Shown here: piece by piece, positions 43,667 to 53,826 of the stretch | How the letters are laid out: every line of letters begins with the position of its first letter | How positions within the stretch are numbered: position 1 is the first letter of the stretch | Origin: Annona cherimola | Lineage: Eukaryota > Streptophyta > Magnoliopsida > Magnoliales > Annonaceae | DNA: 64,000 nucleotides | Direction of reading: 5' to 3' | NCBI GenBank assembly: GCA_030490835.1 | Contig: CM059972.1 | Coordinates: 18,391,764 to 18,455,763, forward strand | Translations under genes and position numbers: made by a program | The notes under the pieces: model-generated | What the model was told of the DNA's origin: nothing | Databases searched by the model: none | The model's input: only the letters and a program-made list of their open reading frames with translations

Positions 43667-45595
43667 ATGATGACCCCCAGCGAGGAAGACCTCTTGGGCG
43701 AAGAGCTCCAGACAATGACCCTCTCTGCAAGCGCAATCAGGAACATCGATCCCGGTTCGGAGGATGCTGTCCTCTGTTCGGTTTGGACGTCGAAGTCCTA
43801 CAACAGAGAGCACTTCTTCTCTTCCATGCGCAGATTGTGGAGAACTCAAGGCAATGTTGTTTTCACGGAAATGGAAGAGAACCTATACCGCATTGTTTTC
43901 TCTACTACATCGGACAAAACTCGCATTCTGGGGGGTAGACCGTGGCTCTTTGAGAGAAACATTGTGTTGATTCAAGACTTGCATATGGAGGTGCTGCCTG
44001 CTCAAGTTGTGCTTGTTGAAACGCCCATGTGGGTGCATGTTGTTGGTGTGCCGTACCTTATTGACAAACAGCAATTGGGATTGCGCATTGGTAGCTCTTT
44101 CGGGAAATTGCATGAAGTCGTTGTTGATGAAAAGAACCTCAAATTGCTGGTCACGGTAAACTGCGCGTTGCCGTTGAGGAGAGGTATCTTCATACAAGTG
44201 GCATCACAGCTTAAGCGATGGGTTAGTTTCCAATATGAAAAGCTCCCATCTTTCTGTTTCTATTGTGGGATCATGGGGCATGTGCACAAGGACTGCCCCG
44301 AGCTTGTCCATAAGAAAGAGAAGGTCTGTGAAGCCGACATGAAGTACGGCAATTGCTTGCGGGTGGGTTCCAGGCCAATGTCAATCCGTGTCCAGTCACA
44401 ATACGGGAACCGTGTGGCGCCTGTGAAGTACTTTGGGGTGACAGGCGAGATCCTAAGAGATATACCCACTGGCAGTGTGGATGAATCAAGGGACGATTCT
44501 ATGGATGAGCAGCAGCAGTTGGGCGAGCAGCAGCAGATGGGGACGGTCCTTCCACCACCTGAAGACGTGACTCCGCTCTGCAGTGGGGCGCCTCTTGTGA
44601 TACATTGCTTGGTGCCGGCTGGTGCTTCCCAACATCATTCTATGGGCACTCATCTAGTCCCACTGAACTGTCTGAATTCTGGCGGTTCTAGCGTGGAAAG
44701 CTTCAGCTGCCGGGACGCCCAACCGCACCAGGGGCCGGGGTCGGTGACAGAAGATATGATCCCTGCTGATGGCAATGATCTGCTGTCAATGGAACCTAGT
44801 AAAACTGGTTTCCAGCATGCTCCTTTGAGGAGCTCTTCTGTAATTGCCAAGTCCGTGTGTGTCTCTCGACAGAATGATCAGCAACTGCCTTCCTTCAGCG
44901 GAAGGGCATGCCGGCGATGTGACCAGCCTGGCCCATTCCCAGAGGAGCCGCACGATGGACGCCATTGTCTCTTGAACGCTGACCTGTGTGATGGGGCGAA
45001 ATCTGTGGCCACGGTGACAGATTCTCACAAGGCTGATGTAGTTCTGGGAGGTGATTCTTTGCGGAAACAAATCCAGCGTTGTCCAGCAGCTGCGTCCTCA
45101 TCTTGTGGGACTTCTACGCCTGGCTCCCATACTGAATCCCACCTCCTGTTGGCGCGTTCAGTAAGGGAGAGCGGCAACCAGCGACGAGGGTCTTCACAGC
45201 TGGAACAAGCCCCAAAACTGGATGTGCAGCAAGGGGCTGCTGTAGGAACTTGGGGAGGTAATCTGCCTCCTCTTCATTCCTGCGTTGGTGGCCAAATCTC
45301 TGATCCCCAAGAACAGATACATTCTGGTTTGTGGCAGTGGGAACCAGGCCAACGGGGAAGGGATGAGACCTCTCTAAAACCAAAGGGAAGATGGAAAAGG
45401 TTGGCAAGGGGTGTGAATGATGGAGGCCCCATTGACAATCATGGTAGTATGGAGAGTGTGGGCCAGTCTGAAGCAACCAACAAAAGAAGCCGATGCAGTT
45501 CCCCCGTGGAGTGTGGTCAAGGTACCAAAAGGGCGAAAGCTGGCGATATTATGGAGGTGGTGACTGAGGGATGGCCTCAGTCCCACCTCGAGTAA
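43667..45595 (+). CDS. LINE ORF1: RNA-binding protein (DUF4283, CCHC zinc knuckle)
   Basis: ORF1 encodes 642 residues if the ATG at 43667 is used; the context MMTPSEEDLLGEEL is the usual start of this family, and the frame is open further upstream only without an ATG. Residues from about 25 to 190 form the DUF4283 domain (LCSVWTSKSYNREHF ... GGRPWLFERNIVLIQ). A CX2CX4HX4C knuckle follows (CFYCGIMGHVHKDC, about 204-217). The rest is low-conservation, Ser/Gly/Gln-rich linker with basic KRSR and TKRAK patches near the end. By family knowledge it should bind the element RNA in a ribonucleoprotein with ORF2. The frame is uninterrupted. Its stop codon (45593-45595) lies directly before ORF2. Confidence 0.92.
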   Translation: MMTPSEEDLLGEELQTMTLSASAIRNIDPGSEDAVLCSVWTSKSYNREHFFSSMRRLWRTQGNVVFTEMEENLYRIVFSTTSDKTRILGGRPWLFERNIVLIQDLHMEVLPAQVVLVETPMWVHVVGVPYLIDKQQLGLRIGSSFGKLHEVVVDEKNLKLLVTVNCALPLRRGIFIQVASQLKRWVSFQYEKLPSFCFYCGIMGHVHKDCPELVHKKEKVCEADMKYGNCLRVGSRPMSIRVQSQYGNRVAPVKYFGVTGEILRDIPTGSVDESRDDSMDEQQQLGEQQQMGTVLPPPEDVTPLCSGAPLVIHCLVPAGASQHHSMGTHLVPLNCLNSGGSSVESFSCRDAQPHQGPGSVTEDMIPADGNDLLSMEPSKTGFQHAPLRSSSVIAKSVCVSRQNDQQLPSFSGRACRRCDQPGPFPEEPHDGRHCLLNADLCDGAKSVATVTDSHKADVVLGGDSLRKQIQRCPAAASSSCGTSTPGSHTESHLLLARSVRESGNQRRGSSQLEQAPKLDVQQGAAVGTWGGNLPPLHSCVGGQISDPQEQIHSGLWQWEPGQRGRDETSLKPKGRWKRLARGVNDGGPIDNHGSMESVGQSEATNKRSRCSSPVECGQGTKRAKAGDIMEVVTEGWPQSHLE

Positions 45596-45596
45596 C

Positions 45597-48437
45597 GTGG
45601 CCACCCTTGCTTGGAACTGCCGTGGGCTTGGGAACCCACGGGCAGTTCGTTGTCTCCTCGACATGGTCAGGAATCAAGGTCCCAATCTCGTCTTTCTCTG
45701 TGAAACAAAGCGCACGGCTAAGGAAATGGAGGGAATCAGGAGAAAGCTGAATTTTGACTCTTGTTTTGCTGTGGAACCGGTTGCTAGAAGCGGTGGCTTA
45801 GCTCTTTTGTGGAATAATTCTCAGCCTGCTAAGATTTTGAGCTTCTCTGCACACCATATCCATGCGGATTTTTTGGGGTGGCTATTTACAGGGTTTTATG
45901 GTCATCCGGTTTCTCGGCACCGTCATCTGGGTTGGCAAATCTTGAAACAACTGAAGGGTGGCCCAAATGATAGGTGGCTCGTTTTGGGGGACTTTAATGA
46001 GGTCTTGGGACATTCAGAATACTTTAGCCACAGGAGGCGGCCTCAGACCCAAATGGACCTCTTTTGTAATACTGTGGACAGTTGCAATCTCGTGGACTTG
46101 GGTTTCGTCGGTCATCCCACGACTTGGAGTAATAATCGAAGGGGTTCTCTAAGGGTGGAAGCTCGGCTTGACAGGGGGTTAGCATCACCCGAATGGTTAT
46201 CTCTACACCCTTTTGCCAAAATTTCCCATTTATCGGCATCTATTTCTGATCATTGCCCACTGCTTCTCTTGCTGGATTCGAGGAAAGCTAGGAGGAGACC
46301 CCCAAGGGAATTCCGATACGAACTGTTTTGGGCTAGACATAAAGAAGCTCATCGCATTGTGCAGCAGGTGTGGGATTCGCATCCCCCCGTCTCTGTTCCT
46401 CCTTCGGAGCACATGGAATGGAAGATCTCCAACTGCGGCAAGGCGCTCTTCAAATGGAATAGGCTTATGCGTGGGAATTTAAGGCACTCTATTGCGAGGA
46501 ACCATAAGGCACTGCACTCCCTTTTGTCTCAAAGCCCGTCTGATCTAAGAGACGACCAAATACAGAAAACAAAAGCTGAGATAAACTTGTTACTTCAAGA
46601 TGAGGAACAAATGTGGAGGCAACGTGCAAAGGCCCATTGGCTCCATGCTGGGGACAGAAACACGAAATTCTTCCACCGTGTGGCATCGAATCGGCGTCGT
46701 GTGAACTCCATTGAGGCGCTCCAAGACCAACATGGCCAATGGGTCTCCAATCAAGATCAGTTGCAAGAGCTTGCCCTCAACCACTTCATTGACATTTTCT
46801 CTTCCTCAAAGCCTTCGGAGGCGTCGTGGGTTCAGGGGTTGATTTCTAGGGGGATCTCCCCTCTTCAGAGAGACCACTTGATTAGGCCCCTGGCCTACGA
46901 GGAAGTGGTAACTGCTGTCAAGGCGATGGGTCCCACGAAGGCCCCGGGGCCTGATGGGATGTCTGCGGGGTTTTTCCAGAAACATTGGAGTACTGTGGGC
47001 CAGGATATCTTCCGTTGGTGCAAACGGTTCATGGAGACTGCTAATCCTTCTGCCCAGGTAACCCAACTCCGATCTGTTAACTCAACCACTCTGGTCTTGA
47101 TCCCCAAACTGGTGGGGGCTCAAAATTTGTCCCAATTCCGCCCCATTAGCCTATGCAACGTAATATACAAGATCTTGGCTAAAATTTTGGCGAACCGACT
47201 CAAACTGTGCCTTCATGAAGTTGTTAGTGAGCAGCAGAGCGCCTTTGTCCCGAACCGCTTGATTACTGATAACATGTTGGTGGCCTATGAAGCTATTCAC
47301 TACCTTCGCAGATGTCAGGGCAAGAAACGGAAGGAATTGGCGATTAAATTGGATATGTCAAAGGCATATGATCGCATCGAGTGGCAGTTTCTTCAAACGG
47401 TCATGGATGCAATGAACTTCGGCCAAACATGGATTAACTGGATTATGAGCTGTGTCTCTTCTGTGTCCTACCGTATCAATATCAACGGCTTCAAGACAAG
47501 GTATTTCCAGCCTGAGAGGGGTCTTCGACAGGGAGACCCGATCTCCCCTTACCTGTTCATTCTGTGCGCCGAAGGCCTTTCTGTTCTTATTTCTGATGCG
47601 GCGGCCCGAGCGAGTATTCATGGTATCAGGATCAACCCTCACGGGCCTACCCTTACCCACCTTTTGTTTGCTGACGATGCTATCATCTTCCTGCGGGCTT
47701 CGGCCTCTGATATCAGCTCCTTCCTGGATATTCTTCACCAATATTCTGAATCCTCGGGGCAGGTGGTAAATGTGGCTAAGACTTCTGTCTTTTTTGGCTC
47801 CAATATTGATTCTTGTGCCAGGGAGGATATCTTTACTCGGTTAGGAGCTTCGGGCACTGAGTTGAAGGATTACCTTGGTCTTCCGGCATGGCTGGGTAGA
47901 TCTAAGAGGAACATGTTTAAAGGGTTGAAGGAGAGGATTTGGCGCAAAATTCAGGGCTGGAAGGGGAAACTTCTTTCTTGGGGTGGTAAGGAGGTATTAA
48001 TCAAAGCTGTGGCTCAGGCAATCCCGACTTATACCATGAGTATTTTCCTCCTTCCAAAATCCTTCTGCTATGAACTCAATGCCATGTTCAGCAAGTTTTG
48101 GTGGGGTGAAATGAGCAACAAACGGAAAATAAGCTGGGTGGCGTGGAGAGATATGTGCAAGACGAAGTTCTCGGGCGGGCTTGGCTTCCGGGATCTCAAT
48201 GTTTTCAACTGTGCTCTTCTCGCAAAACAAGCATGGCGTCTCTCATCAGTAACAAATTCCTTTTGCTTTCAGGTGCTTAAAGCCAGATACTTCCCGAATG
48301 GGGATATTTGGAGCTGTTGTGCTAAACCTTCCGACTCTTTCACATGGAAGAGCATTTTGGGGGCGAGGGACATGATCAAGTTTGGGTGCAAATGGCGAAT
48401 TGGTAACGGCTGCAGGGGTGCATTTCTTTCAGGATGA
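45597..48437 (+). CDS. LINE ORF2, endonuclease and reverse transcriptase part
   Basis: This open frame of 946 residues begins at GTG one base after the ORF1 stop. Residues 1-225 are an apurinic-type endonuclease: WNCRGLGNP (6-14), LCETK, GDFNEVL (about 131-137) and SDHCPLL (about 216-222). The reverse transcriptase follows: KAPGPDGMSAGFFQ, RPISLCNVIYKILAKILANR, QQSAFVPNRLITDN, KLDMSKAYDRIEW, GLRQGDPISPYLF, FADD at 691-694, and YLGLPAW. The first in-frame ATG (45663) would remove the endonuclease start, so GTG may be a mutated ATG or a non-AUG start. The frame ends early at 48437 because of a +1 shift in the G-run at about 48414-48417. Confidence 0.9.
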   Translation: MATLAWNCRGLGNPRAVRCLLDMVRNQGPNLVFLCETKRTAKEMEGIRRKLNFDSCFAVEPVARSGGLALLWNNSQPAKILSFSAHHIHADFLGWLFTGFYGHPVSRHRHLGWQILKQLKGGPNDRWLVLGDFNEVLGHSEYFSHRRRPQTQMDLFCNTVDSCNLVDLGFVGHPTTWSNNRRGSLRVEARLDRGLASPEWLSLHPFAKISHLSASISDHCPLLLLLDSRKARRRPPREFRYELFWARHKEAHRIVQQVWDSHPPVSVPPSEHMEWKISNCGKALFKWNRLMRGNLRHSIARNHKALHSLLSQSPSDLRDDQIQKTKAEINLLLQDEEQMWRQRAKAHWLHAGDRNTKFFHRVASNRRRVNSIEALQDQHGQWVSNQDQLQELALNHFIDIFSSSKPSEASWVQGLISRGISPLQRDHLIRPLAYEEVVTAVKAMGPTKAPGPDGMSAGFFQKHWSTVGQDIFRWCKRFMETANPSAQVTQLRSVNSTTLVLIPKLVGAQNLSQFRPISLCNVIYKILAKILANRLKLCLHEVVSEQQSAFVPNRLITDNMLVAYEAIHYLRRCQGKKRKELAIKLDMSKAYDRIEWQFLQTVMDAMNFGQTWINWIMSCVSSVSYRININGFKTRYFQPERGLRQGDPISPYLFILCAEGLSVLISDAAARASIHGIRINPHGPTLTHLLFADDAIIFLRASASDISSFLDILHQYSESSGQVVNVAKTSVFFGSNIDSCAREDIFTRLGASGTELKDYLGLPAWLGRSKRNMFKGLKERIWRKIQGWKGKLLSWGGKEVLIKAVAQAIPTYTMSIFLLPKSFCYELNAMFSKFWWGEMSNKRKISWVAWRDMCKTKFSGGLGFRDLNVFNCALLAKQAWRLSSVTNSFCFQVLKARYFPNGDIWSCCAKPSDSFTWKSILGARDMIKFGCKWRIGNGCRGAFLSG

Positions 48438-48912
48438 ATGGGTTGAGCCCATGATTACAAAAGCTGGACCCCTTCCATCATCTATCCCCGATGACGTTCA
48501 TGTTAGCCATTTTATCTGTGCGGCCTCGTCTTCGTGGATTAAAGACCGCATTCTGGCGGTGGCTGGGGAAGAGGGATGGCGCATTATCAACCAGGTCCCA
48601 CTCCCTTCCCCCTCTCAGGAGGACACGATCTATTGGAGATTTGAGCCTCGCGGGGTCTATTCTGTTAAATCGGCCTACAGAGTTCTTAGCTCGGGAGATG
48701 GGAGCTCTCCTCACTCCTTCATTTTTAAGGCAATCTGGCGCACAAAACTTCCAAGCAAGATCCTTATCTTTGCGTGGAGGCTATTCAGGGACAGGCTCCC
48801 GACTCTCCGGAATCTCCAACAGCGAGGTATTGATATTGACCCATTATGCTTGTTTTGCAGGTCTGGGTTGGAGGATTCCGATCATCTTTTTTTTGGAGTG
48901 TGTGTTAACTAG
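48417..48912 (+). pseudogene. LINE ORF2 continuation, zf-RVT region, frameshifted
   Basis: Reading resumes one frame over with GVHFFQDEWV, the usual continuation of WRIGNG. The region contains YWRFEPRGVYSVKSAYR and IWRTKLPSKILIFAWRLF, then CLFCRSGLEDSDHLFF, the zf-RVT pattern of plant LINEs. The frame is lost again at the T8 run (48887-48894), where one T fewer would keep it open. Confidence 0.85.
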
Positions 48913-49724
48913 AGGGATTTGGTGCTGGATCGCAAGGAGGATTGTTCTCCCGGCCACTGTCCAGGAGTTAATCACCTCTCTTGTTCATGATCAGCGGGCG
49001 GGTGACCTGCGCATGTTCATCACCTGCTGCTGGCGAATTTGGTCTCTGCGAAACTCATTCAGGGTGGATGGGCAGAAACCGGATCTTCTAAATGTTCTCA
49101 ACTGGTGTAAAGAGTTTCTGGAGGAACATCGCAGAGCATCTCCCCTCATATTAGCTGGCGCCTTTGATAGACCCCTCATTTCAAGATGGTCTAAACCTCC
49201 GGATGGAGTTTTCAAGATTAACGTGGATGCGCGCATGAATCATTTGATCTCTGCAACGGGCTTCGCTGCGGTTATACGTGATTGGAGAGGAGCCTTTGTT
49301 GCGGCGAAAGGCTGGCGCCGGGATGGATGCATGGAACCATTGCTTATGGAGGCACACGCCTTTCTACTTGGCGTTTCGTGGGGATTGGACTCTAATTTTC
49401 CTGCTTTGCAAATCGAAACCGATTCGCTTCTTTTGGTTGATTTCCTTTTGTCCGATGGCCCCATTCCCTCTCCTGTTGGGAATGTTATCTGTGATATCAA
49501 GTCTTTGTTGTCCCCCCTCTAATTCTGTATCTGTTCATCATGTTCTTAGGCAGGGGAATGCTGTGGCACATGCCTTAGCTGACTTGATCTCTCTCTCCTC
49601 TGTTCATCAGCAAGTTTGGTGGGGTACCCCCCCACAAGCTTTACAGGAAAAAATTTGTATAGACAATTTTTTGGCAATGAAAGTTTCTGGATCATCCTAT
49701 CCCCCCTCCCTATCAGACGTTTAG
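48895..49724 (+). pseudogene. LINE ORF2 C-terminus, RNase H domain, frameshifted
   Basis: LECVLTRGIWCWIARR leads into a linker and then an RNase H domain with FKINVDAR (first Asp), MEAHAFLLG (Glu) and IETDSLLLVDFL (Asp). The frame stops at 49522, after the C6 run at 49512-49517. It continues one frame over with SVHHVLRQGNAVAHALADL, the last RNase H motif, and ends at 49724. All catalytic positions appear present. Confidence 0.85.
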
Positions 49725-49778
49725 GGGTGTGGGATATGGTGCATCCTTTTCTCAAAAAAAAAAAAAAGTTCAGCCAAA

Positions 49779-49909
49779 CATATTAACCATCGGACATTAT
49801 GCGGGGGAAAACAGACCCTAAATCTAAATTTAACTATTTAGTTGTGGTGGCATATAACTTTTTTCGGTTGCAAAAGAAAAGAATAGCGAGATCTATGTTT
49901 TATTTTTTA
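49779..49909. other. Flank between two LINE tails
   Basis: A short stretch between the TSD of the full LINE and the reverse-strand LINE remnant. The poly-T/A at 49900-49915 may be the A-tail of that remnant. Confidence 0.4.
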
Positions 49910-50325
49910 AAAAAAATTCCACCCATACCCTTCCCAGCTATCCTTAGCGTGAAGATGGATAGGTTGGGATATGGAGAAAAAGAGAGGCCAAATTAGATGA
50001 GAAGAGTCAATACAAAGAGAACCCACCATATAAATGGGAGGAACCTCTTCCCAAAAATGCCCCTCAAAATGAGTAGACAGGGCAAATTTTGCCAAATTGT
50101 GTGTCATTTAGTTGGTGGATCTGAAAAGGTAGGAGAAAGATAGGAACTCACCCTTAAAATCATTAATCTCAGTGATCAAATGGTGGATTTTAGAAATAGT
50201 ATTGTCGCTACCTGTCACCAAGCTGATAAGCACCGCAAAGTCACTTTCAACTTCAGCTTTTCGTGTCCCCATGTCCATGAGCCATTTCAGTCTTAAGAGG
50301 AGAGTATAAGCTTCTGTCCGCAACG
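49910..50325 (-). pseudogene. RNase H tail of a second, truncated LINE
   Basis: On the minus strand LRTEAYTLLLRLKWLMDMG (catalytic Glu region), KAEVESDFAVLISLV (catalytic Asp) and SYLFRSTN lead, after an in-frame stop at 50108-50110, into MTHNLAKFALSTHFEGHFWEEVPP. This is the RVT_3/RNase H end of a plant LINE ORF2. Everything upstream of the Glu is missing and CACTA-like DNA starts there. It lies tail-to-tail with the full-length LINE. Confidence 0.8.
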
Positions 50326-50329
50326 GGTA

Positions 50330-50558
50330 TAATGGTTGTTATTAAAAAGCTAACTTTTAGAGAATAGAAGGATAGTTGCACAAAAGTAATATTTGAGCAA
50401 TATTGCAAAAAAATATTGTAAATAATAGCAGTGACTTTCAACTACAATCCAAGAAGAATCTTTTAGGAAACGACATTTAGCACTACCTTATTCAATCTTC
50501 TTTGTATAAAACACTAATTTTTTAATGTATATCACAAATGATATCATGTCTTGTAGTG
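50330..50558. mobile_element. CACTA-like element, right end
   Basis: It ends GTCTTGTAGTG, the inverse of CACTACAAGAC. The left end is not found. It abuts the LINE remnant and may have truncated it. Confidence 0.45.
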
Positions 50559-50689
50559 AAGATGAAAATTTTTCATGAGAACGAAAACGGAATTAATTTT
50601 TTTCCATTCTTGATAGTTATGATTTTTTAGCCATTTAAGCATGCATGATGTACCATAACACCACTTCTTTTATTGGTGTTGTACAATAT

Positions 50690-50920
50690 GATATCTGAAA
50701 TAACGATCAAGTTTATTCACATAAGAGAGAATAAGCTCTCGCCTATACTTATGGGAGACCACAAGCTCCAGTCTATCCTTACAATCAACAAAGTTCCTAC
50801 CTATATTAAATGAAGACCAAGCTCCCTCACCCCAACCTCCAAGGAAACTCAAACACACAACTGCTTGCCCATGGGGCAATGTGTATTACCAACCAAGTTG
50901 ACACCCGGATGGCAAGTATA
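50690..50920 (-). mobile_element. Candidate tRNA-derived SINE of a second family
   Basis: On the minus strand it reads TGTCAACTTGGTTGGTAATA (A-box-like), then GTGTGTTTGAGTTTCC (decayed B box), a body with GGAGCTTGTGGTCTCCC, and it ends TATCATATTGTACAA. No flanking duplication is certain. Confidence 0.4.
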
Positions 50921-50933
50921 TATATATATATAT

Positions 50934-51306
50934 GCTGTTCCGGTGCAGCATCACTGCACCGGAACAGCGGTGCAGTGGCCCCAAAATGGGGCCCATATGA
51001 TCATGAAATCATGATCTACTCCACTCATTGTATTTAGAATAATGTATTATACTACCATACCAATTTTCATCCCAATCATATACTTTAAAGTTGTTATTTA
51101 CATCAAACTATTTTATTACGTTGGATTTGTACCATTTTCAGATGGGGCCCATATACATATCTGATTGGGATGAAAATTGGTATGGTAGTAGAATACATTA
51201 TTCTAAATACAATGGGTGGAGTAGATCATGATTTCATGATCATGTGGGCCCCATTTTGGGGCCACTATAGCGCTGTTCCGGTGCAGCGTCACTGCACCGA
51301 AACAGC
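50934..51306. mobile_element. Foldback element with terminal hairpins, in a TA microsatellite
   Basis: Each end carries a smaller hairpin: GCTGTTCCGGTGCAG pairs with CTGCACCGGAACAGC across five bases. The two ends then pair with each other over about 150 bp (GGCCCCAAAATGGGGCCCAT, GATCATGAAATCATGAT, ATTGTATTTAGAATAATG). TATATA on the left and TCTCTC/TATATA on the right hide any target duplication. No coding capacity. Confidence 0.85.
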
Positions 51307-51324
51307 TCTCTCTCTCTCTATATA

Positions 51325-51885
51325 TATATAGTCTCATTTCTATGAAAATTTTTTCTATGTAACCCCTTCTATATTTAAAATCTTGATAGTTTATGAAAAA
51401 TTCACTCCATTTAATGTATTTCACTCCACCCGGGAGTATTTCACCCTTTTTTATTTTTTCAAAATTTTTTTATGAAACTGTTAATATAATATATTTAACA
51501 TGTGTATCAATTTTTGCTATTTTTAAGACTTTTAGATATTTTTTAGAATTTATAAAAATTAGCGACGATTTTAGTAATAAATTACTAAAATGCCACTGAT
51601 TTTTAAAAATACAAAAAATATTTAAAAATCTTCGAAAATGGTAAAATTTGATACACATGCTAAATAAACTTAAATTAGCAGTTGTGTAAAAAAGTTTTCA
51701 CAAAATTAAAAATGGGTGCATGAACCCGGGTGCATTGAGGCTCCTGGTGCGTACCACCGGAGGCCTTCCAAGATGCTATAAATGGATGGAGTGGATTTTT
51801 TTTTATCAACCATCAAGATTTTAAAAATGGATTGAGTTACATAAAAAAAAGTTTCATAGAAGCGGGACATATATATAAGCAGATG
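51325..51885. mobile_element. Family C foldback element split by a family A MITE
   Basis: The left half (TTTCTATGAAAATTTTTTCT to ATTTAATGTATTTCAC) and the right half (TGGATGGAGTGGATT to GTTTCATAGAAGCGGGAC) are inverse to each other. They are separated by the element at 51423-51750. Confidence 0.6.
51423..51750. mobile_element. Family A foldback MITE, nested in family C
   Basis: The left box CCACCCGGGAGTATTTCACCC and right boxes AACCCGGGTGCATTGAGGC and CTCCTGGTGCGTA frame typical arms (TTAACATGTGTATCAATTTT). The centre carries TTTTAGTAATAAATTACTAA. Confidence 0.75.
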
Positions 51886-51889
51886 GATT

Positions 51890-52200
51890 GTACCATAATT
51901 ACTATTGTAGTCATCTACAAAATGGCCCCACAATAAAATATTATGATAATTTATACAATTATTTATTCATATAAAATCATACTTTAAATGATTTAGATGT
52001 TGTTATTTATTTTAAATTATTTTATTATATTGATTTTGTATTATTTTAAGATGGGGTCATACATATGTTGAATTTAAATGAAAATTAGTATGCTAATAAA
52101 GTGAATAATTCTAAATACAATAGGTAGAGTAGATGTTCTATTCATGATCAATTAAGCCCCACAGTGCAATCGCATGCACTAGATCAATTTCTATATATAC
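51890..52200. mobile_element. Foldback repeat with GTACCATAATT ends
   Basis: Related to 4740-5000 and 32340-32480: AATGGCCCCACA, CATACATATGTTGAATTTAAA, GCTAATAAAGTGAATAATTC. Ends are approximate. Confidence 0.45.
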
Positions 52201-52209
52201 ATATATATC

Positions 52210-52510
52210 ACTTATTTATAAGAACTAAGAAGTCACCGTACGAAAGTAGAGTTTTAGCCACTTTGCAGCCATAAGTAAACTTTTTAATTGTAAAAGATGC
52301 TAATCAATAATGAAAAATAGTTATTGTCGCTAAAGGTCATTCTTTAGCCACAGCAATCACAAAATAGAAGTTTTAGCAATGCGAATGAAAACAATTTCTT
52401 GTGGGGAAATCTTTGTGCGACGGGATTGTTGGACAAAAGCCGTAAAGATTTTACATTTTTCCAAACAGTACGAAGAAGTGAATATCGATAATTATGTTTT
52501 TCTTGTAGTG
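52210..52510. mobile_element. CACTA-like element, right end
   Basis: It ends TTTTTCTTGTAGTG, the inverse of the classic CACTACAAGAAAAA terminus. The subterminal TTTAGC/GCTAAA words occur in both orientations. The left terminus is not seen. Confidence 0.55.
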
Positions 52511-52871
52511 TCCACCTTAAATTCAAGAACGAATAAAATTAATTAATTGATGGACTCATAAATTTGAAGTCATTCTATCCTTGTCCAACCCAAGTACTCT
52601 TGAACAGGCCACTGTATTTTGTTTGTCGCCTGGTCAAGATATGAACTACCTAACATTCACATCGCTGGAATATTTAAGCTTTTAAAAGATAATCATTTAT
52701 TATTTGCAACCGAACTGGTTGCAATTTCGCTGCTAATTCATTGCCATAGCAGCAACTTTGTAGCGACAATGTGGTTGTAGAAGCGATGTGCAGCCTATCC
52801 GCAACTAACTGCAAGGAAAGTTTTTAGTTGCACTTGATTCATAGACCATTTGCAAGAAAGTTATTTTATTG

Positions 52872-53150
52872 AGAACTAATTCAAAGCACCCGGTGCAAAA
52901 CTTCATTTTTTAATTTTTTGAAATTTTTTTACAATATTGTTAATATAGTTGTATTTAATCTATAAATCAAATTTTACCATTTTTGCAATGATACTTTAGC
53001 CATTTTTAAGTAACTAAAATATCTTTATTTTTAAAAAATAAAAAATATGTACTCATATATCTCCAAAAATTGTAAAACTCAATACATACACTATTGTTAA
53101 AAAATTTCAAAAAACATTTAAAAAATAGAATTTAGTGCATTGAATCAGTT
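52872..53150. mobile_element. Family A-related foldback MITE
   Basis: It has the box GCACCCGGTGCAAAAC at the left and TAGTGCATTGAATCAG at the right. The arms TTAATATAGTTGTATTTAA and AAAACTCAATACATAC are worn. Confidence 0.6.
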
Positions 53151-53826
53151 CTCTATTTTATTTGGCTGCTACAGCCTACGACACATTTGCCCTGGACATT
53201 TGCTGGCCAACGCTTTTTAAAAAGCTTCACGAACGAGTTGAACCTTTTGCAGCGAAATAATGGTTGCCAAAAATCAAAATTATTATACTCCAATTAACGC
53301 CACGTACGCACATGCAAGATACCATACCATGCGGATCTTTAGTTTCACTGCAGCTGATAAGGACATGGAATACTAAATGGGATGTTCGAATCCCCTACGT
53401 CGATGAGGGGTTTTTGCCAAATATTAGTCACCGTGGGTTTTATATTTTCTCTTGGGACGGAGGTTTTATATTTTCCCTTAGAATTGGGGTTTTACTCCCC
53501 TGATGCGAGGTGTATTTTTGGGGAATTTTCCTCTAAAATGTGAGGGGGTGCGAATTTGCTTTATTTTAATAGCAAGATATCACAATATATAAACATAAAA
53601 ATAAAATAAAAAAACTTCGCTCCGAAGTTATTTTTCTCTCATGTGTTTTCTTCGAGGGTGCAATGTTTGACGACAAGCTTCAATTAATCTTTTACTTTTG
53701 TGATCTGATTGTCGCGATGATTTCCCCATATCCAGGGTTTAGGCATTATTTCAAAGAGACGATCTCCAGCTGTCCTTGAAATTTGGTTCTCATTACATCG
53801 GTATAGTAAGAAGTGCAAAATCTAAA

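Larger units (their letters stand above)
43290..49765 (+). mobile_element. Full-length L1-type LINE, 6.5 kb
   Basis: It contains a GC-rich 5' UTR (43290-43666), ORF1, ORF2, a short 3' UTR and a terminal A-run of about 15. A perfect 13-bp target duplication AAGTTCAGCCAAA flanks it (43277-43289, 49766-49778). Base composition is near 50% G+C, against about 30% around it. The order DUF4283-zinc knuckle / endonuclease-RT-zf-RVT-RNase H is that of plant L1-clade LINEs. Length and flanks show a complete, recent insertion. ORF2 is broken by three +1 shifts, all in homopolymer runs. Confidence 0.95.
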
